Positions 24,952 through 33,978 of a DNA stretch of 58,598 nt are shown piece after piece. Position 1 is the first letter of the stretch; each line of letters begins with the position of its first letter. Position numbers and translations under genes: made by a program. This DNA comes from Actinomycetota bacterium (GTDB lineage: Bacteria; Actinomycetota; Acidimicrobiia; Acidimicrobiales; JAMCPD01): the NCBI GenBank assembly GCA_023379935.1, contig JAMCPD010000006.1:1-58598 (forward strand), read 5' to 3'. The notes beneath the pieces are model-generated. The model was not told the DNA's origin, made no database searches, and saw only the letters and a program-made list of their open reading frames with translations.

Positions 24952-26643
24952 TTAAAGAATCAGGTTCCGTTTTTCCGCCTCTAACCTACCCAGTTCATCA
25001 TCTGAATTATCAACAAAACACATAGCATCCGCTATAGCTTTATGCCCCGCAACATCAGCAATTAACCGATGCATGGACTGTGCTATTTTGCGATATTCGC
25101 GATGTCCCTGGGGTTGGCTACGCAGTTCGATGACATGCATTGCTTCACGGGCGTTCATGTACATTGAATAGCGGATATTGTATGCCAACGCAACCGCATA
25201 ACCGGCTTGCATAGGAAACTCTTGTCTCAAAGCTTCATAAAGCTCTCTGGACCTGTCACAACTAAGGTTGTAAGCAGATGCCAAACCGGCCTCGGCAACC
25301 AACTCGGGAACCGTATAACCAAGCGAAACGGACAAGGGTTGCCATTGGATACTAAGCATGCGATGGCGTTGCAAGTCTCTAAATGCACCGTAATCAGATA
25401 CAATTTCAAAATTATAGTAAGTATATTCAAAAGCTCTATCCGGTCTATGTCTCCGATTGGTCCTATTGCCTACGTAAGCACGCATGATACGGATTTTTTC
25501 TTGCTCTGTCATACGGCTGACCATAGTTTCAAGTCGCTCTGCAGATAAGTTGCTATGCGGATAAAGTATTGCAGCTATAACCTTTTGTTCGCCTTTGGGG
25601 TCAAAGTCACACAGTCGAACAGTGGGATAGTGGTCAGGTTGGCCGGTTAGAAGATGATCTTCAGCGGTAACGCTGTTGGCAAAAATGCCGTCATCGACAA
25701 CTCCTGTCATGTTATCCGGTCCGATCCCCAACTCAGTTGATATCGCCTCCGCGGTTTTGCGCGATTGCCTGAAGTAATCGCACCATACACCCCCGCGTTC
25801 AGGCTGGTCTACGCGCTGCATAAACGACGGTATAACCTTTTTCAGCTCCTTTAGTATCATATCTGCAGCAAATTGAGCCTCTGGGAGCGGGTTGGCTTTA
25901 AGCCTCATGACAAGCAGTTCATATGACTGTCCGGAACCAAATAAGCCAACGTTGGAGAGCGATCCTGCAGGAAGAACTCCTCTAAGGACATCCAACGCCT
26001 TTGCCCTGATAGCTCTCTTCCAAGCCAACTCTGATTCCTCTTTATTCAATGGTTTTTTTTGATGCAGATAGCGTTTTATAAGATATTTCTCCAGGCTTGA
26101 CAAAAGTTCGACATAGGTATCAAACATAAAGTCCATTTCACTTATATAACGGGTGCCAAGTGAGGACTTCAAGATGGCCGGATCGCGAAAATACCTGTAG
26201 CGACCACCGTCTAAGCGTGAGCCATAGTTTATATAACGAGTTGACTGTTCCAAGTAAGCCATCAAGCGGCTTCGTTCCAAAATCTTTGTCAAGAGGTTGG
26301 AAGACTGTTCGCAGGCTAAATGTACACCCCCAAGCTGAGCTATAGAGTCATCACCATACTCCACAAAAACTCTTTTATAAAGCTCTCTTGCTCTTTCGTT
26401 TCCATAAGTCACATCACGATCAGTAGTGTCTCGGTCCAAATCGGACGCAAACTCATCCAAAAACAACCTCTTGAGGCTTTTGGGAGACCTCGAATAACGT
26501 GCAAACAAGGCACCTTTTGTGGCTTCATCCAAGTTGACAAGACAAAATACGGGTTGTTCCAGATTGGTAAAGTAGTGCTTTAATATCTCTATTTCACTAT
26601 CGGTAAAAGTTTCAGTGGTGTATAACATTTTTGATCGTATCAT
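24952..26643 (-). CDS. Double-length ThyX-like flavin-dependent thymidylate synthase
   Basis: 563 residues, more than twice a normal ThyX. The N-terminal half has VEYGDDSIAQLGG and ERSRLMAYLEQSTRYINYG, a ThyX-like segment with the RHR triad changed. The C-terminal half has YNFEIVSDYGAFRDLQRHR with the true ThyX motif RHRxxS (RHRMLS, 426-431), then SVSLGYTVPEL and IELRSQPQGHREYRKIAQ. It looks like two fused ThyX domains with one intact active site; dTMP synthesis from dUMP is the likely but unproven role. Such long forms occur in other bacteria and their activity is less well defined. The start may be Met6 (26628). No partner gene adjoins it. Confidence 0.78.
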   Translation of the reverse strand: MIRSKMLYTTETFTDSEIEILKHYFTNLEQPVFCLVNLDEATKGALFARYSRSPKSLKRLFLDEFASDLDRDTTDRDVTYGNERARELYKRVFVEYGDDSIAQLGGVHLACEQSSNLLTKILERSRLMAYLEQSTRYINYGSRLDGGRYRYFRDPAILKSSLGTRYISEMDFMFDTYVELLSSLEKYLIKRYLHQKKPLNKEESELAWKRAIRAKALDVLRGVLPAGSLSNVGLFGSGQSYELLVMRLKANPLPEAQFAADMILKELKKVIPSFMQRVDQPERGGVWCDYFRQSRKTAEAISTELGIGPDNMTGVVDDGIFANSVTAEDHLLTGQPDHYPTVRLCDFDPKGEQKVIAAILYPHSNLSAERLETMVSRMTEQEKIRIMRAYVGNRTNRRHRPDRAFEYTYYNFEIVSDYGAFRDLQRHRMLSIQWQPLSVSLGYTVPELVAEAGLASAYNLSCDRSRELYEALRQEFPMQAGYAVALAYNIRYSMYMNAREAMHVIELRSQPQGHREYRKIAQSMHRLIADVAGHKAIADAMCFVDNSDDELGRLEAEKRNLIL

Positions 26644-26762
26644 ATATATCCCAAGACTTAAAAACTACTGCTGTCTAAATCAAAAACTGTGGATACTTGG
26701 CTATTTTTTTATCATGAACGGTTGCGGCTCCTTTAGTCAATCAAAAGACCAGCGTAAGCCTG

Positions 26763-27536
26763 TCATGGGTTTACGATTTTACGACTTTTACGTAAAAGAA
26801 ATACCCTGCCGATGACAATAGACGCTTCATAAAAAATGTACATGGGTATAGCCAGAGCTAACATAGAAAACGGATCGGAGCTCGGAGTAATTACGGCAGC
26901 AAATATCGTTATCCCAACGATTGCCCGCCTGCGCCACGAAGAAAGTTTAGCGGGAGTTACGACACCTGCTACTTCAAGCGCCACCAACAGAACCGGAAAC
27001 TCAAAGGTAAGCCCGAAAGCCACCATCAACAGTAGTATCAGATTGATATAACTGTTCGGGTTGTATATCTGTTGCAACGATGACCCGCCTATGCTCCCAA
27101 GCCACCGAAGAGCATGGGCATAGGATATATAAGCTACAACAGCACCCATTCCAAACAGTACAACCGAAGAGACAACAAAGGGAGCGGCATAGTGCTTTTC
27201 GGTGTCGCGAAGTCCGGGAGTGACAAACCGCCATATCTCGAAGAACAGTACGGGAGAGGAGAGAAATACACCCCCATAAAAAGATACTCGCACTCTAAGG
27301 GATAAACCGTCCAGTGGGGCTGTTATATATAACTTACAAGGGGAGTGTGATTGACAGTATGGTATCAATAAAAAATGAAGTATGGCGGGATAAAGGAAAA
27401 AGGATATCACCGACGTACAACAAACAACTGCTATGGAGATAATCAAGCGCTTGCGCAACTCGGCAAGATGCTCAAGGAGAGTCATCGAATTTGGATCTGG
27501 TTGCTTTTTACTGAATAGTTTTAATTTCAGAGCCAT
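26763..27536 (-). CDS. tatC: Sec-independent translocase subunit TatC
   Basis: A 257-residue polytopic protein with six hydrophobic segments. MTLLEHLAELRKRLIIS is the classic TatC N-terminal signature that contacts twin-arginine signals; FEFPVLLVALEVAGVV and the following segments match the family core. It follows tatB by 7 nt, forming a tatBC unit. Exports folded proteins across the inner membrane. Confidence 0.95.
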   Translation of the reverse strand: MALKLKLFSKKQPDPNSMTLLEHLAELRKRLIISIAVVCCTSVISFFLYPAILHFLLIPYCQSHSPCKLYITAPLDGLSLRVRVSFYGGVFLSSPVLFFEIWRFVTPGLRDTEKHYAAPFVVSSVVLFGMGAVVAYISYAHALRWLGSIGGSSLQQIYNPNSYINLILLLMVAFGLTFEFPVLLVALEVAGVVTPAKLSSWRRRAIVGITIFAAVITPSSDPFSMLALAIPMYIFYEASIVIGRVFLLRKSRKIVNP

Positions 27537-27543
27537 ACAGCCT

Positions 27544-28005
27544 TTAATTCATACTCGGATCGTCTAAAGCCACCTGCATCTCCACATCATATGGTAAGTT
27601 GGCGGCATAATCCGTTCTGGGTGGTATATAGGTTCTAGGCGTAGTATCAACCGCCCCAACATCATCGGATTTATCGGCATGATCACCAACAACAGGAACC
27701 TCGGAGGAACCAATCTCACCGGTCATGGCACCAGAGGCTGACCCGTTAATATAAGATCTCCCGTTGCTATCAGATTTATCGGCATGTTGCGCCAGAGTAT
27801 CGAGCCATTCCAGAGGAGAGTTACCGGGCCAGGTAATATCAGGCAAAACAGTTTTTACTTCACTTTCAAGACGCTGGCGAAACCGTTTGAAATCACCCCA
27901 AAAACCACCTAACTGTTTAGCTATGTGCGGAAGTCGCTCAGGCCCTAGCACTATAAGGGCGACTACCAAAATGATAATTACTTTAGTAGGATCAAGGTTA
28001 AACAT
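27544..28005 (-). CDS. tatB: Twin-arginine translocase subunit TatB
   Basis: 153 residues: short N-terminus, one transmembrane helix (VIIILVVALIVLGPERLP, with the Tat-typical Gly-Pro hinge), an amphipathic helix (FWGDFKRFRQRLESEV) and a long acidic, Ser-rich tail. The ERLP hinge and long tail favour TatB over TatA. It starts at ATG 28005 and precedes tatC. Confidence 0.88.
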   Translation of the reverse strand: MFNLDPTKVIIILVVALIVLGPERLPHIAKQLGGFWGDFKRFRQRLESEVKTVLPDITWPGNSPLEWLDTLAQHADKSDSNGRSYINGSASGAMTGEIGSSEVPVVGDHADKSDDVGAVDTTPRTYIPPRTDYAANLPYDVEMQVALDDPSMN

Positions 28006-28129
28006 CTTTATTTTAACTTTACCGTGTTATAGTCTATATGTCTATGCTGATATGATCTGTTGTTTACATATATCGGTTTAGGTCCATCTTTTTTTACGAG
28101 TTTGATTTTTTTATGAATATATAATTTTG

Positions 28130-28774
28130 ATGAATGATATAAACGCTTCGACAGACAGTATAGACAGTATAGGTGGTGCATCTTCTTTGCAACCAAAGGA
28201 TGCTTTAGCGCATACCGAGGCGGTGATCCCCCGTAAAAAGCACACCTGGAAGCACAGGTTGACCGAATGGGGAATCTTAATATTAATCGCTGTCGTTTTA
28301 GCGCTTGTACTGCGTATATGGGTCGTCCAGTCCTTTTATATACCCAGCGGATCTATGGAGCCTACCTTGCAGGGAGGTGATCGCATACTGGTAAACAAGC
28401 TAAGTTACGTGTTCGGTACCGTCCACACTGGCAACATAGTCGTCTTCAGACGTCCGGCAGCCGATGTCGGACCTGCCAACATCCACTATCTTGTGAAACG
28501 TGTAATAGGACTGCCGGGTCAAACCATATCGGAAAAGAACGGAGAGGTTTATATAAACGGCCGCTTACTTAAAGAACCATGGTTGCCAACCGGCACATTG
28601 ACTTATCATCTCAAAACCCAAAAAATACCTCCCGGAGAGTACTTTGTCATGGGTGACAATAGAGGCGACTCCTTTGACAGCAGGTATTTTGGACCAATAC
28701 CCGGTTCTTTGATAGTCGGGCAGGTAACTATGCTGGTATGGCGTCATGGACACTTATATCTGCGGATATTCTAA
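28130..28774 (+). CDS. lepB: Signal peptidase I
   Basis: Cleaves signal peptides of exported proteins. About 45 polar residues precede one transmembrane helix ([19 protein letters not shown]). The Ser/Lys dyad lies in [10 protein letters not shown] (nucleophile Ser) and [12 protein letters not shown] (general-base Lys); [14 protein letters not shown] is the third signature. ATG 28130 gives 214 residues; TATAAT lies 4 nt before it. Divergent from tatBC; it converges on pafA with a 4-bp overlap of stops. Confidence 0.94.
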   Translation: MNDINASTDSIDSIGGASSLQPKDALAHTEAVIPRKKHTWKHRLTEWGILILIAVVLALVLRIWVVQSFYIPSGSMEPTLQGGDRILVNKLSYVFGTVHTGNIVVFRRPAADVGPANIHYLVKRVIGLPGQTISEKNGEVYINGRLLKEPWLPTGTLTYHLKTQKIPPGEYFVMGDNRGDSFDSRYFGPIPGSLIVGQVTMLVWRHGHLYLRIF

Positions 28775-30129
28775 AGTCCTTCAATAAGTTTTTTCACTCT
28801 CTCATCGGAATGCTTAAACGGATCTTTCAACAGTAAAGTCTTTTGAGCCTGGTCATTAAGTTTTAAATGAACCCAATCAACTGTAAAGTCGCGATTTTTT
28901 TCTTTTGCCTTCTTGATGAACTGTCCTCTCAAGAAAGCTCGTGTAGTGGTAGGAGGTTCGTCTATCGCCTTTTTTATCGCAGTATCTTTGCACAAACGCT
29001 CAATCTGCCCACCTTTGGCCAACAGGTAAAACAAACCTCTCGTGGTATTGATGTCATGATATTGAAGATCCATCAGTGCAATCTTCGGATGTCCAAGTGG
29101 CAATCGGTAACGCTGACAGTAAGCCTCTAAAAGCCTATACTTGGCAACCCAATCACACTCTTTGTATAAAGACATGGGATCTTTTTCTATCCCGCTCATG
29201 CAATGTGTCCACATTTGTAAAGTTTTATCTTCAAAATGTGGCAGTCCATTCCTGTCTTTGTAACGCATTGCTTTTTGCAAATACTCTGCTTGAATCTCAA
29301 ATGCACTCAACTCTCTTCCGTTGGCAAGCTTTACTTTTCTGGTACAAGTAGGGTCATGGCTTATTTCGCGAATAGCCCTAATCGGATTATCAAGTGTCAT
29401 ATCACGAAAGACAGTGCTTTCGTTTTCCAGCATCTCAAGCATTATGGAGGTGGCGCCAACCTTCAGGTAGGTGGCATACTCGCTCATATTGGAGTCACCA
29501 ACTATCACATGCAACCTTCGAAAGCGTTCGGCATCCGCATGTGGTTCATCACGTGTATTTATGATAGGACGACTTCTTGTCGTAGCCGAGGAGATACTTT
29601 CCCATATGTGCTCAGCGCGTTGACTCATAGTGAATAGCGCGCCTCTGGCTGTATGTATCAGTTTTCCCGCCCCGGCATAAATCTGCCTACTGACTAAAAA
29701 GGGAATCAGTGCTTCAGAATAGGAATAGTTGTCATTTTGACGTAGTATCAGATAGTTTTCATGACATCCATAGGAGTTGCCCGCCGAATCGGTATTATTT
29801 TTAAAAAGATATATCGACCCTTTTATCCCCTCTTCCCTCAAGCGTGCTTCAGCACTTAGCGCTAACCGCTCAAGTAGTCTCTCACCCGCTTTGTCATAGA
29901 TGACCAAGCTTTCAAGGCTGTCACACTCCGGTGTCGCGTACTCGGGATGGCTGCCCACGTCAAGATACAGGCGAGCACCATTTTCCAAAAACACATTGCT
30001 TGATCTGCCCCAACTCACTACTTTGCGAAAAAGATAACGCGCTACCTCATCAGGGCTAAGCCGTCTTTGCCCCTTTAGCGTGCAGGTAATCCCGTATTCA
30101 TTTTCTAAACCAAAAATTCTACGCTGCAT
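28771..30129 (-). CDS. pafA: Pup-protein ligase PafA
   Basis: Attaches the C-terminal glutamate of Pup to lysines of target proteins, using ATP. 452 residues with ENEYGITC at the N-terminus, [18 protein letters not shown]-like motif ([18 protein letters not shown]) and [17 protein letters not shown], all characteristic of PafA rather than Dop; the Dop-specific loop is absent. It is the last minus-strand gene of the Pup-proteasome locus, separated from prcA by a plus-strand small gene. Confidence 0.95.
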   Translation of the reverse strand: MQRRIFGLENEYGITCTLKGQRRLSPDEVARYLFRKVVSWGRSSNVFLENGARLYLDVGSHPEYATPECDSLESLVIYDKAGERLLERLALSAEARLREEGIKGSIYLFKNNTDSAGNSYGCHENYLILRQNDNYSYSEALIPFLVSRQIYAGAGKLIHTARGALFTMSQRAEHIWESISSATTRSRPIINTRDEPHADAERFRRLHVIVGDSNMSEYATYLKVGATSIMLEMLENESTVFRDMTLDNPIRAIREISHDPTCTRKVKLANGRELSAFEIQAEYLQKAMRYKDRNGLPHFEDKTLQMWTHCMSGIEKDPMSLYKECDWVAKYRLLEAYCQRYRLPLGHPKIALMDLQYHDINTTRGLFYLLAKGGQIERLCKDTAIKKAIDEPPTTTRAFLRGQFIKKAKEKNRDFTVDWVHLKLNDQAQKTLLLKDPFKHSDERVKKLIEGL

Positions 30130-30170
30130 GTCTTTGCATATCTCCAGGCTTTTAGCGTACTCTAAAATAT

Positions 30171-30365
30171 GTGGAGCTAGTAAATCTCACCTGTGTAGGA
30201 AGTTCCTTTGAGGCAAAAGTCGTAGCCGCCAGATTGGGTGCAGAAGGAATAATCGTCGAATTAAGGGGCGCTATAGGCAGCATATATCCGGTTGGTGGTC
30301 CGGTTGAGATATATGTAGAAGCAGACAAGAAGGAGATGGCCACTCAAATACTCGGGCTGGCATAG
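30171..30365 (+). CDS. Small DUF2007-like putative signal-transducing protein
   Basis: 64 residues from GTG 30171. A beta-alpha-beta-like layout ([24 protein letters not shown] ... [20 protein letters not shown]) fits the DUF2007 family, small cytoplasmic proteins of unknown ligand. It is the only plus-strand gene inside the prcA-pafA interval. The family call is by pattern only. Confidence 0.55.
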   Translation: MELVNLTCVGSSFEAKVVAARLGAEGIIVELRGAIGSIYPVGGPVEIYVEADKKEMATQILGLA

Positions 30366-30416
30366 GTCGCGATGTGCGGATATACAACTTGTCGCTTTAT
30401 GGGCGGGTGCCTCTGC

Positions 30417-31154
30417 TTAAGCGGGTGACGTCTTGGCCGACTTATTTGATTTCCCCGGTTTAAGCTGATTTTGCCGCAGACTCTTCAGCTCGTCATCAAC
30501 TATCCGCTTAAATGCCCTCCTGCCATTGGTATGGGAGAGAACCGCAACTTCCAACTCCGAATCCGGAATTACCCTCGAATCTCCTCCAAGCGCATAAAGG
30601 CAGGAGCCCAACGCCTCTTTTAGCGACCAACGCTGTTTCCAGGCCTTGGTCAATCTTCCAGCCACAGATGGGACATCACCACCCAGCACAGTAAAGTGAT
30701 CTTCATCCATCAAAGTCCCATCATAAAGTATATGATATATCTTGTCTTGACTGTCCTCATTGTTCGCCTGTGCAAGTTCTGCAACAAGAATCTCAATCTC
30801 CATCGGCTTTGTTTCATGAGTAAATATCTCACCCAGGTATTGAGCATAAAGGTTGGCGAGTGACCTGGCATTCACATCTTCACGCGAGTAGGCAAACCCC
30901 TTGGTGTCTGCATGCCGTATGCCGGCAACACGGAGCTGATCGAACTCGTTATACTTGCCAGCCCCGGCGAAAGCTATCCGATCGTATACCTCACTGATCT
31001 TGTGCAGTGATTTTGAAGGGTTCTCTGCAGCAATCAAAATACCGTCCAAGTAAGTAACCGCTACCAATGATTTGGCACGCGCTATGCCTTTTTGGGCATA
31101 TTCCGCTCGATCCTTCATCAGTTGTTCAGGGGCAACATAAAACGGCATCGTCAT
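30417..31154 (-). CDS. prcA: Proteasome alpha subunit
   Basis: Forms the outer rings of the 20S core. 245 residues starting MTMPFYVAPEQLMKDRAEYAQKG, where the N-terminal helix gates the pore; GIARAKSLVAVTYLDGILIAAEN is the family strand pair. The ATG overlaps the prcB stop as ATGA, so the two subunits are translationally coupled. The C-terminus is Lys/Ser-rich. Confidence 0.95.
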   Translation of the reverse strand: MTMPFYVAPEQLMKDRAEYAQKGIARAKSLVAVTYLDGILIAAENPSKSLHKISEVYDRIAFAGAGKYNEFDQLRVAGIRHADTKGFAYSREDVNARSLANLYAQYLGEIFTHETKPMEIEILVAELAQANNEDSQDKIYHILYDGTLMDEDHFTVLGGDVPSVAGRLTKAWKQRWSLKEALGSCLYALGGDSRVIPDSELEVAVLSHTNGRRAFKRIVDDELKSLRQNQLKPGKSNKSAKTSPA

Positions 31155-31999
31155 GATTTGTCACCCGAAGAGCTTTTTGATACCATGAATGTCTCGAACT
31201 GCCCAGCTACTTCCGCTTCTTCCAGAAATTCAAAACCTTTTTCAGTTACGGTTGCAACAGTCGGATATATGCCTCTTAGGGCATCGGGACCGCCTGTCCC
31301 CAGATCCTCATCCGCAGCTTCATATAGAGCTTGTATCCCAAGCCGGAGAGCTCCTTTTAGGGACATGCCCTCTTTGTATCCAAGTTTTATCGTAGTGCGG
31401 GCATGTCTGCCTCCTGAACCGGTAGCATGATAATCGGCCTCTTCATAGCGACCCCCGGTAACATCATAAGTAAATATCCTACCAACTTTCCTTTTGCAAT
31501 CCCAACCTGCAAATAAGGGTATCACAACCATACCTTGAAATGCGGAAGACAGGTTTGCTCTGACAAGTTGGGAAAGTTGGTTCGCCTTTCCTTCTAAGCT
31601 TAAAACAGTCCCTTCCACTTTTTCATAGTGCTCAAGCTGGGTTTGAAACAGTTTTACCAACTCGAGGGCAGGTCCCGCTGTTCCTGCTATCGCTATGGCT
31701 GAATAACGATCACCGGGAAACACCTTTTCCATGTTACGGTATGCAATTGAATATCCCTCAGTTGCTCTGCGGTCCCCCGCTATCAACACACCCTGTGAAA
31801 ACTTGATTGCCATAACTGTTGTGGCATGCCTGAAGGTTAGTTCGTTAGTGCTAAATTGCGAGGTTGACTCATTAGCAGAGCGATACGAAAAAAACTCGTT
31901 GGAAAACCGGGAAACTTTAGGATCTTGATTCAAGCAACGCAATAAATCAGTAAAAGCCGAACCCGGATCATTCGTTGATGAAAATACTGGAAGTGCCAT
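31151..31999 (-). CDS. prcB: Proteasome beta subunit (catalytic)
   Basis: Threonine protease of the 20S core. A 59-residue propeptide precedes the mature N-terminus TTVMAIKF, with GVLIAGDRRATEGYS carrying the conserved catalytic-site region. The residue before the catalytic Thr60 is Ala (FRHA|TTVM) where Gly is usual. ATG 31999 is preferred over the adjacent TTG at 32002. The stop overlaps prcA by 4 bp; pup lies 71 bp upstream. Confidence 0.95.
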   Translation of the reverse strand: MALPVFSSTNDPGSAFTDLLRCLNQDPKVSRFSNEFFSYRSANESTSQFSTNELTFRHATTVMAIKFSQGVLIAGDRRATEGYSIAYRNMEKVFPGDRYSAIAIAGTAGPALELVKLFQTQLEHYEKVEGTVLSLEGKANQLSQLVRANLSSAFQGMVVIPLFAGWDCKRKVGRIFTYDVTGGRYEEADYHATGSGGRHARTTIKLGYKEGMSLKGALRLGIQALYEAADEDLGTGGPDALRGIYPTVATVTEKGFEFLEEAEVAGQFETFMVSKSSSGDKS

Positions 32000-32070
32000 C
32001 AATTTTTAGACTAATACATCAAGACACAGATATGCAAGTGCGCTACAACTCTTATGTCGCAGTCATTGTC

Positions 32071-32286
32071 CTATTCCCCACCCTTTTGTACATAGTTATG
32101 AACAAACTCTTCAGCATTTTCTTCAATGACTTGGTCTATCTCATCCAAGATGCCATCCAGTTCGTTCTTCATGTTTTGACCCTTCGCACCTGCCGCCGCA
32201 GCACCATCTGAGTCTATATCGGTGTCGTCAGTCGTTTCTACCTGCTTTGCCGCTGTAGGACGTTTCTTTAACTCACGTTCAGTCAT
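32071..32286 (-). CDS. pup: Prokaryotic ubiquitin-like protein Pup
   Basis: 71-residue disordered modifier that marks proteins for the proteasome. The conserved C-terminal helix region (ELDGILDEIDQVIEENAEEF) is followed by VHNYVQKGGE. The last residue is Glu, not Gln, so it needs no deamidation before ligation. AAAAGGAGA stands just before the ATG. It sits between dop and prcB, its usual place. Confidence 0.95.
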   Translation of the reverse strand: MTERELKKRPTAAKQVETTDDTDIDSDGAAAAGAKGQNMKNELDGILDEIDQVIEENAEEFVHNYVQKGGE

Positions 32287-32416
32287 ACTTCTCCTTTTAT
32301 CCTGTCAATCATCTTATACTTCAAACTCATCCAACCCAACCATCTTATACTGTCGTTTCAACTTATACTGCCACTCTTTTGCTGACGGCAACATTTTTAT
32401 CACCGACAGCCTCCTT

Positions 32417-33967
32417 TTATAAGGACAGTCTCTCTAATAACTCGGTTGGGCTGCAACAGTCCTTTATTAAGGTATCGGTCATTTCGGCTGTTCCTTTTAG
32501 CGGTTCCGCCATAGTTACCCGTTGCAATGGTTGACTCTGATTCGATCCCAAGTCAAATACCATAGAGTCCCAGTTGGCTGACACAATAGAATCTCCCCAT
32601 TTCTTCAAGCACTTTCCCCTAAAGTATGCCCGTGTATCTGTCGGCGGTTGGCTCACGGCTTTTGCTATCTGATCGTTGCTCACCAGGCTCAACATAGGCA
32701 GTTTGTTAAACAACGAATGGCTTGGCCGCATGTCATGGTATTGAAAATCAATGGTATGTAGTTTCGGATCAGACCATCCAAGTGAGTGTCTTTGACGATA
32801 ACCCTCTAAAATCTGAAATTTTGCCACCCAATCCAACTGATTAGCCAGATCCAACGGATTCGTTTCCAGTGATTGGAGCACCGACTGCCAGTACTTCAAG
32901 ACTTGAGCACCGACATCTTCATTGCCCAGACATTTCAAGCCTTCTTGATGAGCATATTTATTACTCATCTCCAACAGTTCCCACTGTAATGACAAAGGTG
33001 TTATGCTCTTTCCGGTTGACAGCTCAATAGTCTGCTTCAAGGTAATGTCACGTGACACTTGCTTGAGTGCTGAAACAGGATCGGCTAATACAAGATCTCT
33101 GTCTATAAAGTCATCCTCTATCATTGCCAGAACTACCGCAGTGGTTCCTATTTTTAAAAAGGTAGCCACCTCGGATAAGTTTGCATCCCCCACTATTATA
33201 TGCAAACGCCTATACTTATTAGGATCAGCGTGGGGCTCATCTCGGGTATTGACTATCGGTCTTTTGACGGTAGTTTCAAGTCCAACCACTTGCTCAAAAA
33301 AATCTGCTCTTGCGCATAGTTGAAACGGCGGATCATCTAACTCAACCCCATGTTCTTCCACGCCAAGTTTGCCCGCCCCTGTGTATATCTGGCGGGTTAC
33401 AAGATGAGAAACCATTTCTCTTGCAATCTTTGGGAAAGGTACTTTGCGATCCATTAAATAGTTTTCATGACATCCGTAGGAGTTTCCTTTACCATCAGAG
33501 TTGTTTTTGTAGACCACAATAGATTCTAAACTGTTCGTTCCATGCTGTTTTGACTTGGATTCGTTGGTGATTTGGAGAGATTCGTTAGCTAATTTCAAAG
33601 AGTTAGCCAGCACCATCTCTCCTGCTTTGTCGTAAATGACCAGATCAAGTGGGTTTGAACACTCGGGTGTGGAGTATTCGGGGTGTGCATGATCTACGTA
33701 ATAGCGTGCGCCATTGGGTAAAACGGTGTTTACCAACCCGCTGTCTAACTCAACATACCTTGTCGGATGTTGCACTTTGAAGCCTCGGGCGTCGACTTGG
33801 GGAGTCTCGCCATCAAAATCCCAGTCCACTCTTTTGGAACAACTCATCACATATGATCGTATGAGCAATGAGGAGGCACTAACCGGGTTATCGTAGTTAG
33901 CGCAGCCAATGGGTAGAGCAGTTATACCGTATTCAGTCTCTATCCCGCATACTTTAACAATAGCCAC
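32417..33967 (-). CDS. dop: Deamidase/depupylase Dop
   Basis: 516-residue homologue of PafA that removes Pup from substrates and, where Pup ends in Gln, deamidates it. IETEYGITA, PNGARYYVDHAHPEYST and [17 protein letters not shown] are Dop versions of the family motifs; the Dop-specific loop follows the N-terminal motif (around GCANYDNPVSASSLLIRS). Start GTG 33967 with AAAAGG upstream, 11 nt after arc. Since Pup ends in Glu here, depupylation is probably its main task. Confidence 0.94.
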   Translation of the reverse strand: MAIVKVCGIETEYGITALPIGCANYDNPVSASSLLIRSYVMSCSKRVDWDFDGETPQVDARGFKVQHPTRYVELDSGLVNTVLPNGARYYVDHAHPEYSTPECSNPLDLVIYDKAGEMVLANSLKLANESLQITNESKSKQHGTNSLESIVVYKNNSDGKGNSYGCHENYLMDRKVPFPKIAREMVSHLVTRQIYTGAGKLGVEEHGVELDDPPFQLCARADFFEQVVGLETTVKRPIVNTRDEPHADPNKYRRLHIIVGDANLSEVATFLKIGTTAVVLAMIEDDFIDRDLVLADPVSALKQVSRDITLKQTIELSTGKSITPLSLQWELLEMSNKYAHQEGLKCLGNEDVGAQVLKYWQSVLQSLETNPLDLANQLDWVAKFQILEGYRQRHSLGWSDPKLHTIDFQYHDMRPSHSLFNKLPMLSLVSNDQIAKAVSQPPTDTRAYFRGKCLKKWGDSIVSANWDSMVFDLGSNQSQPLQRVTMAEPLKGTAEMTDTLIKDCCSPTELLERLSL

Positions 33968-33978
33968 AAGAGAACCTT

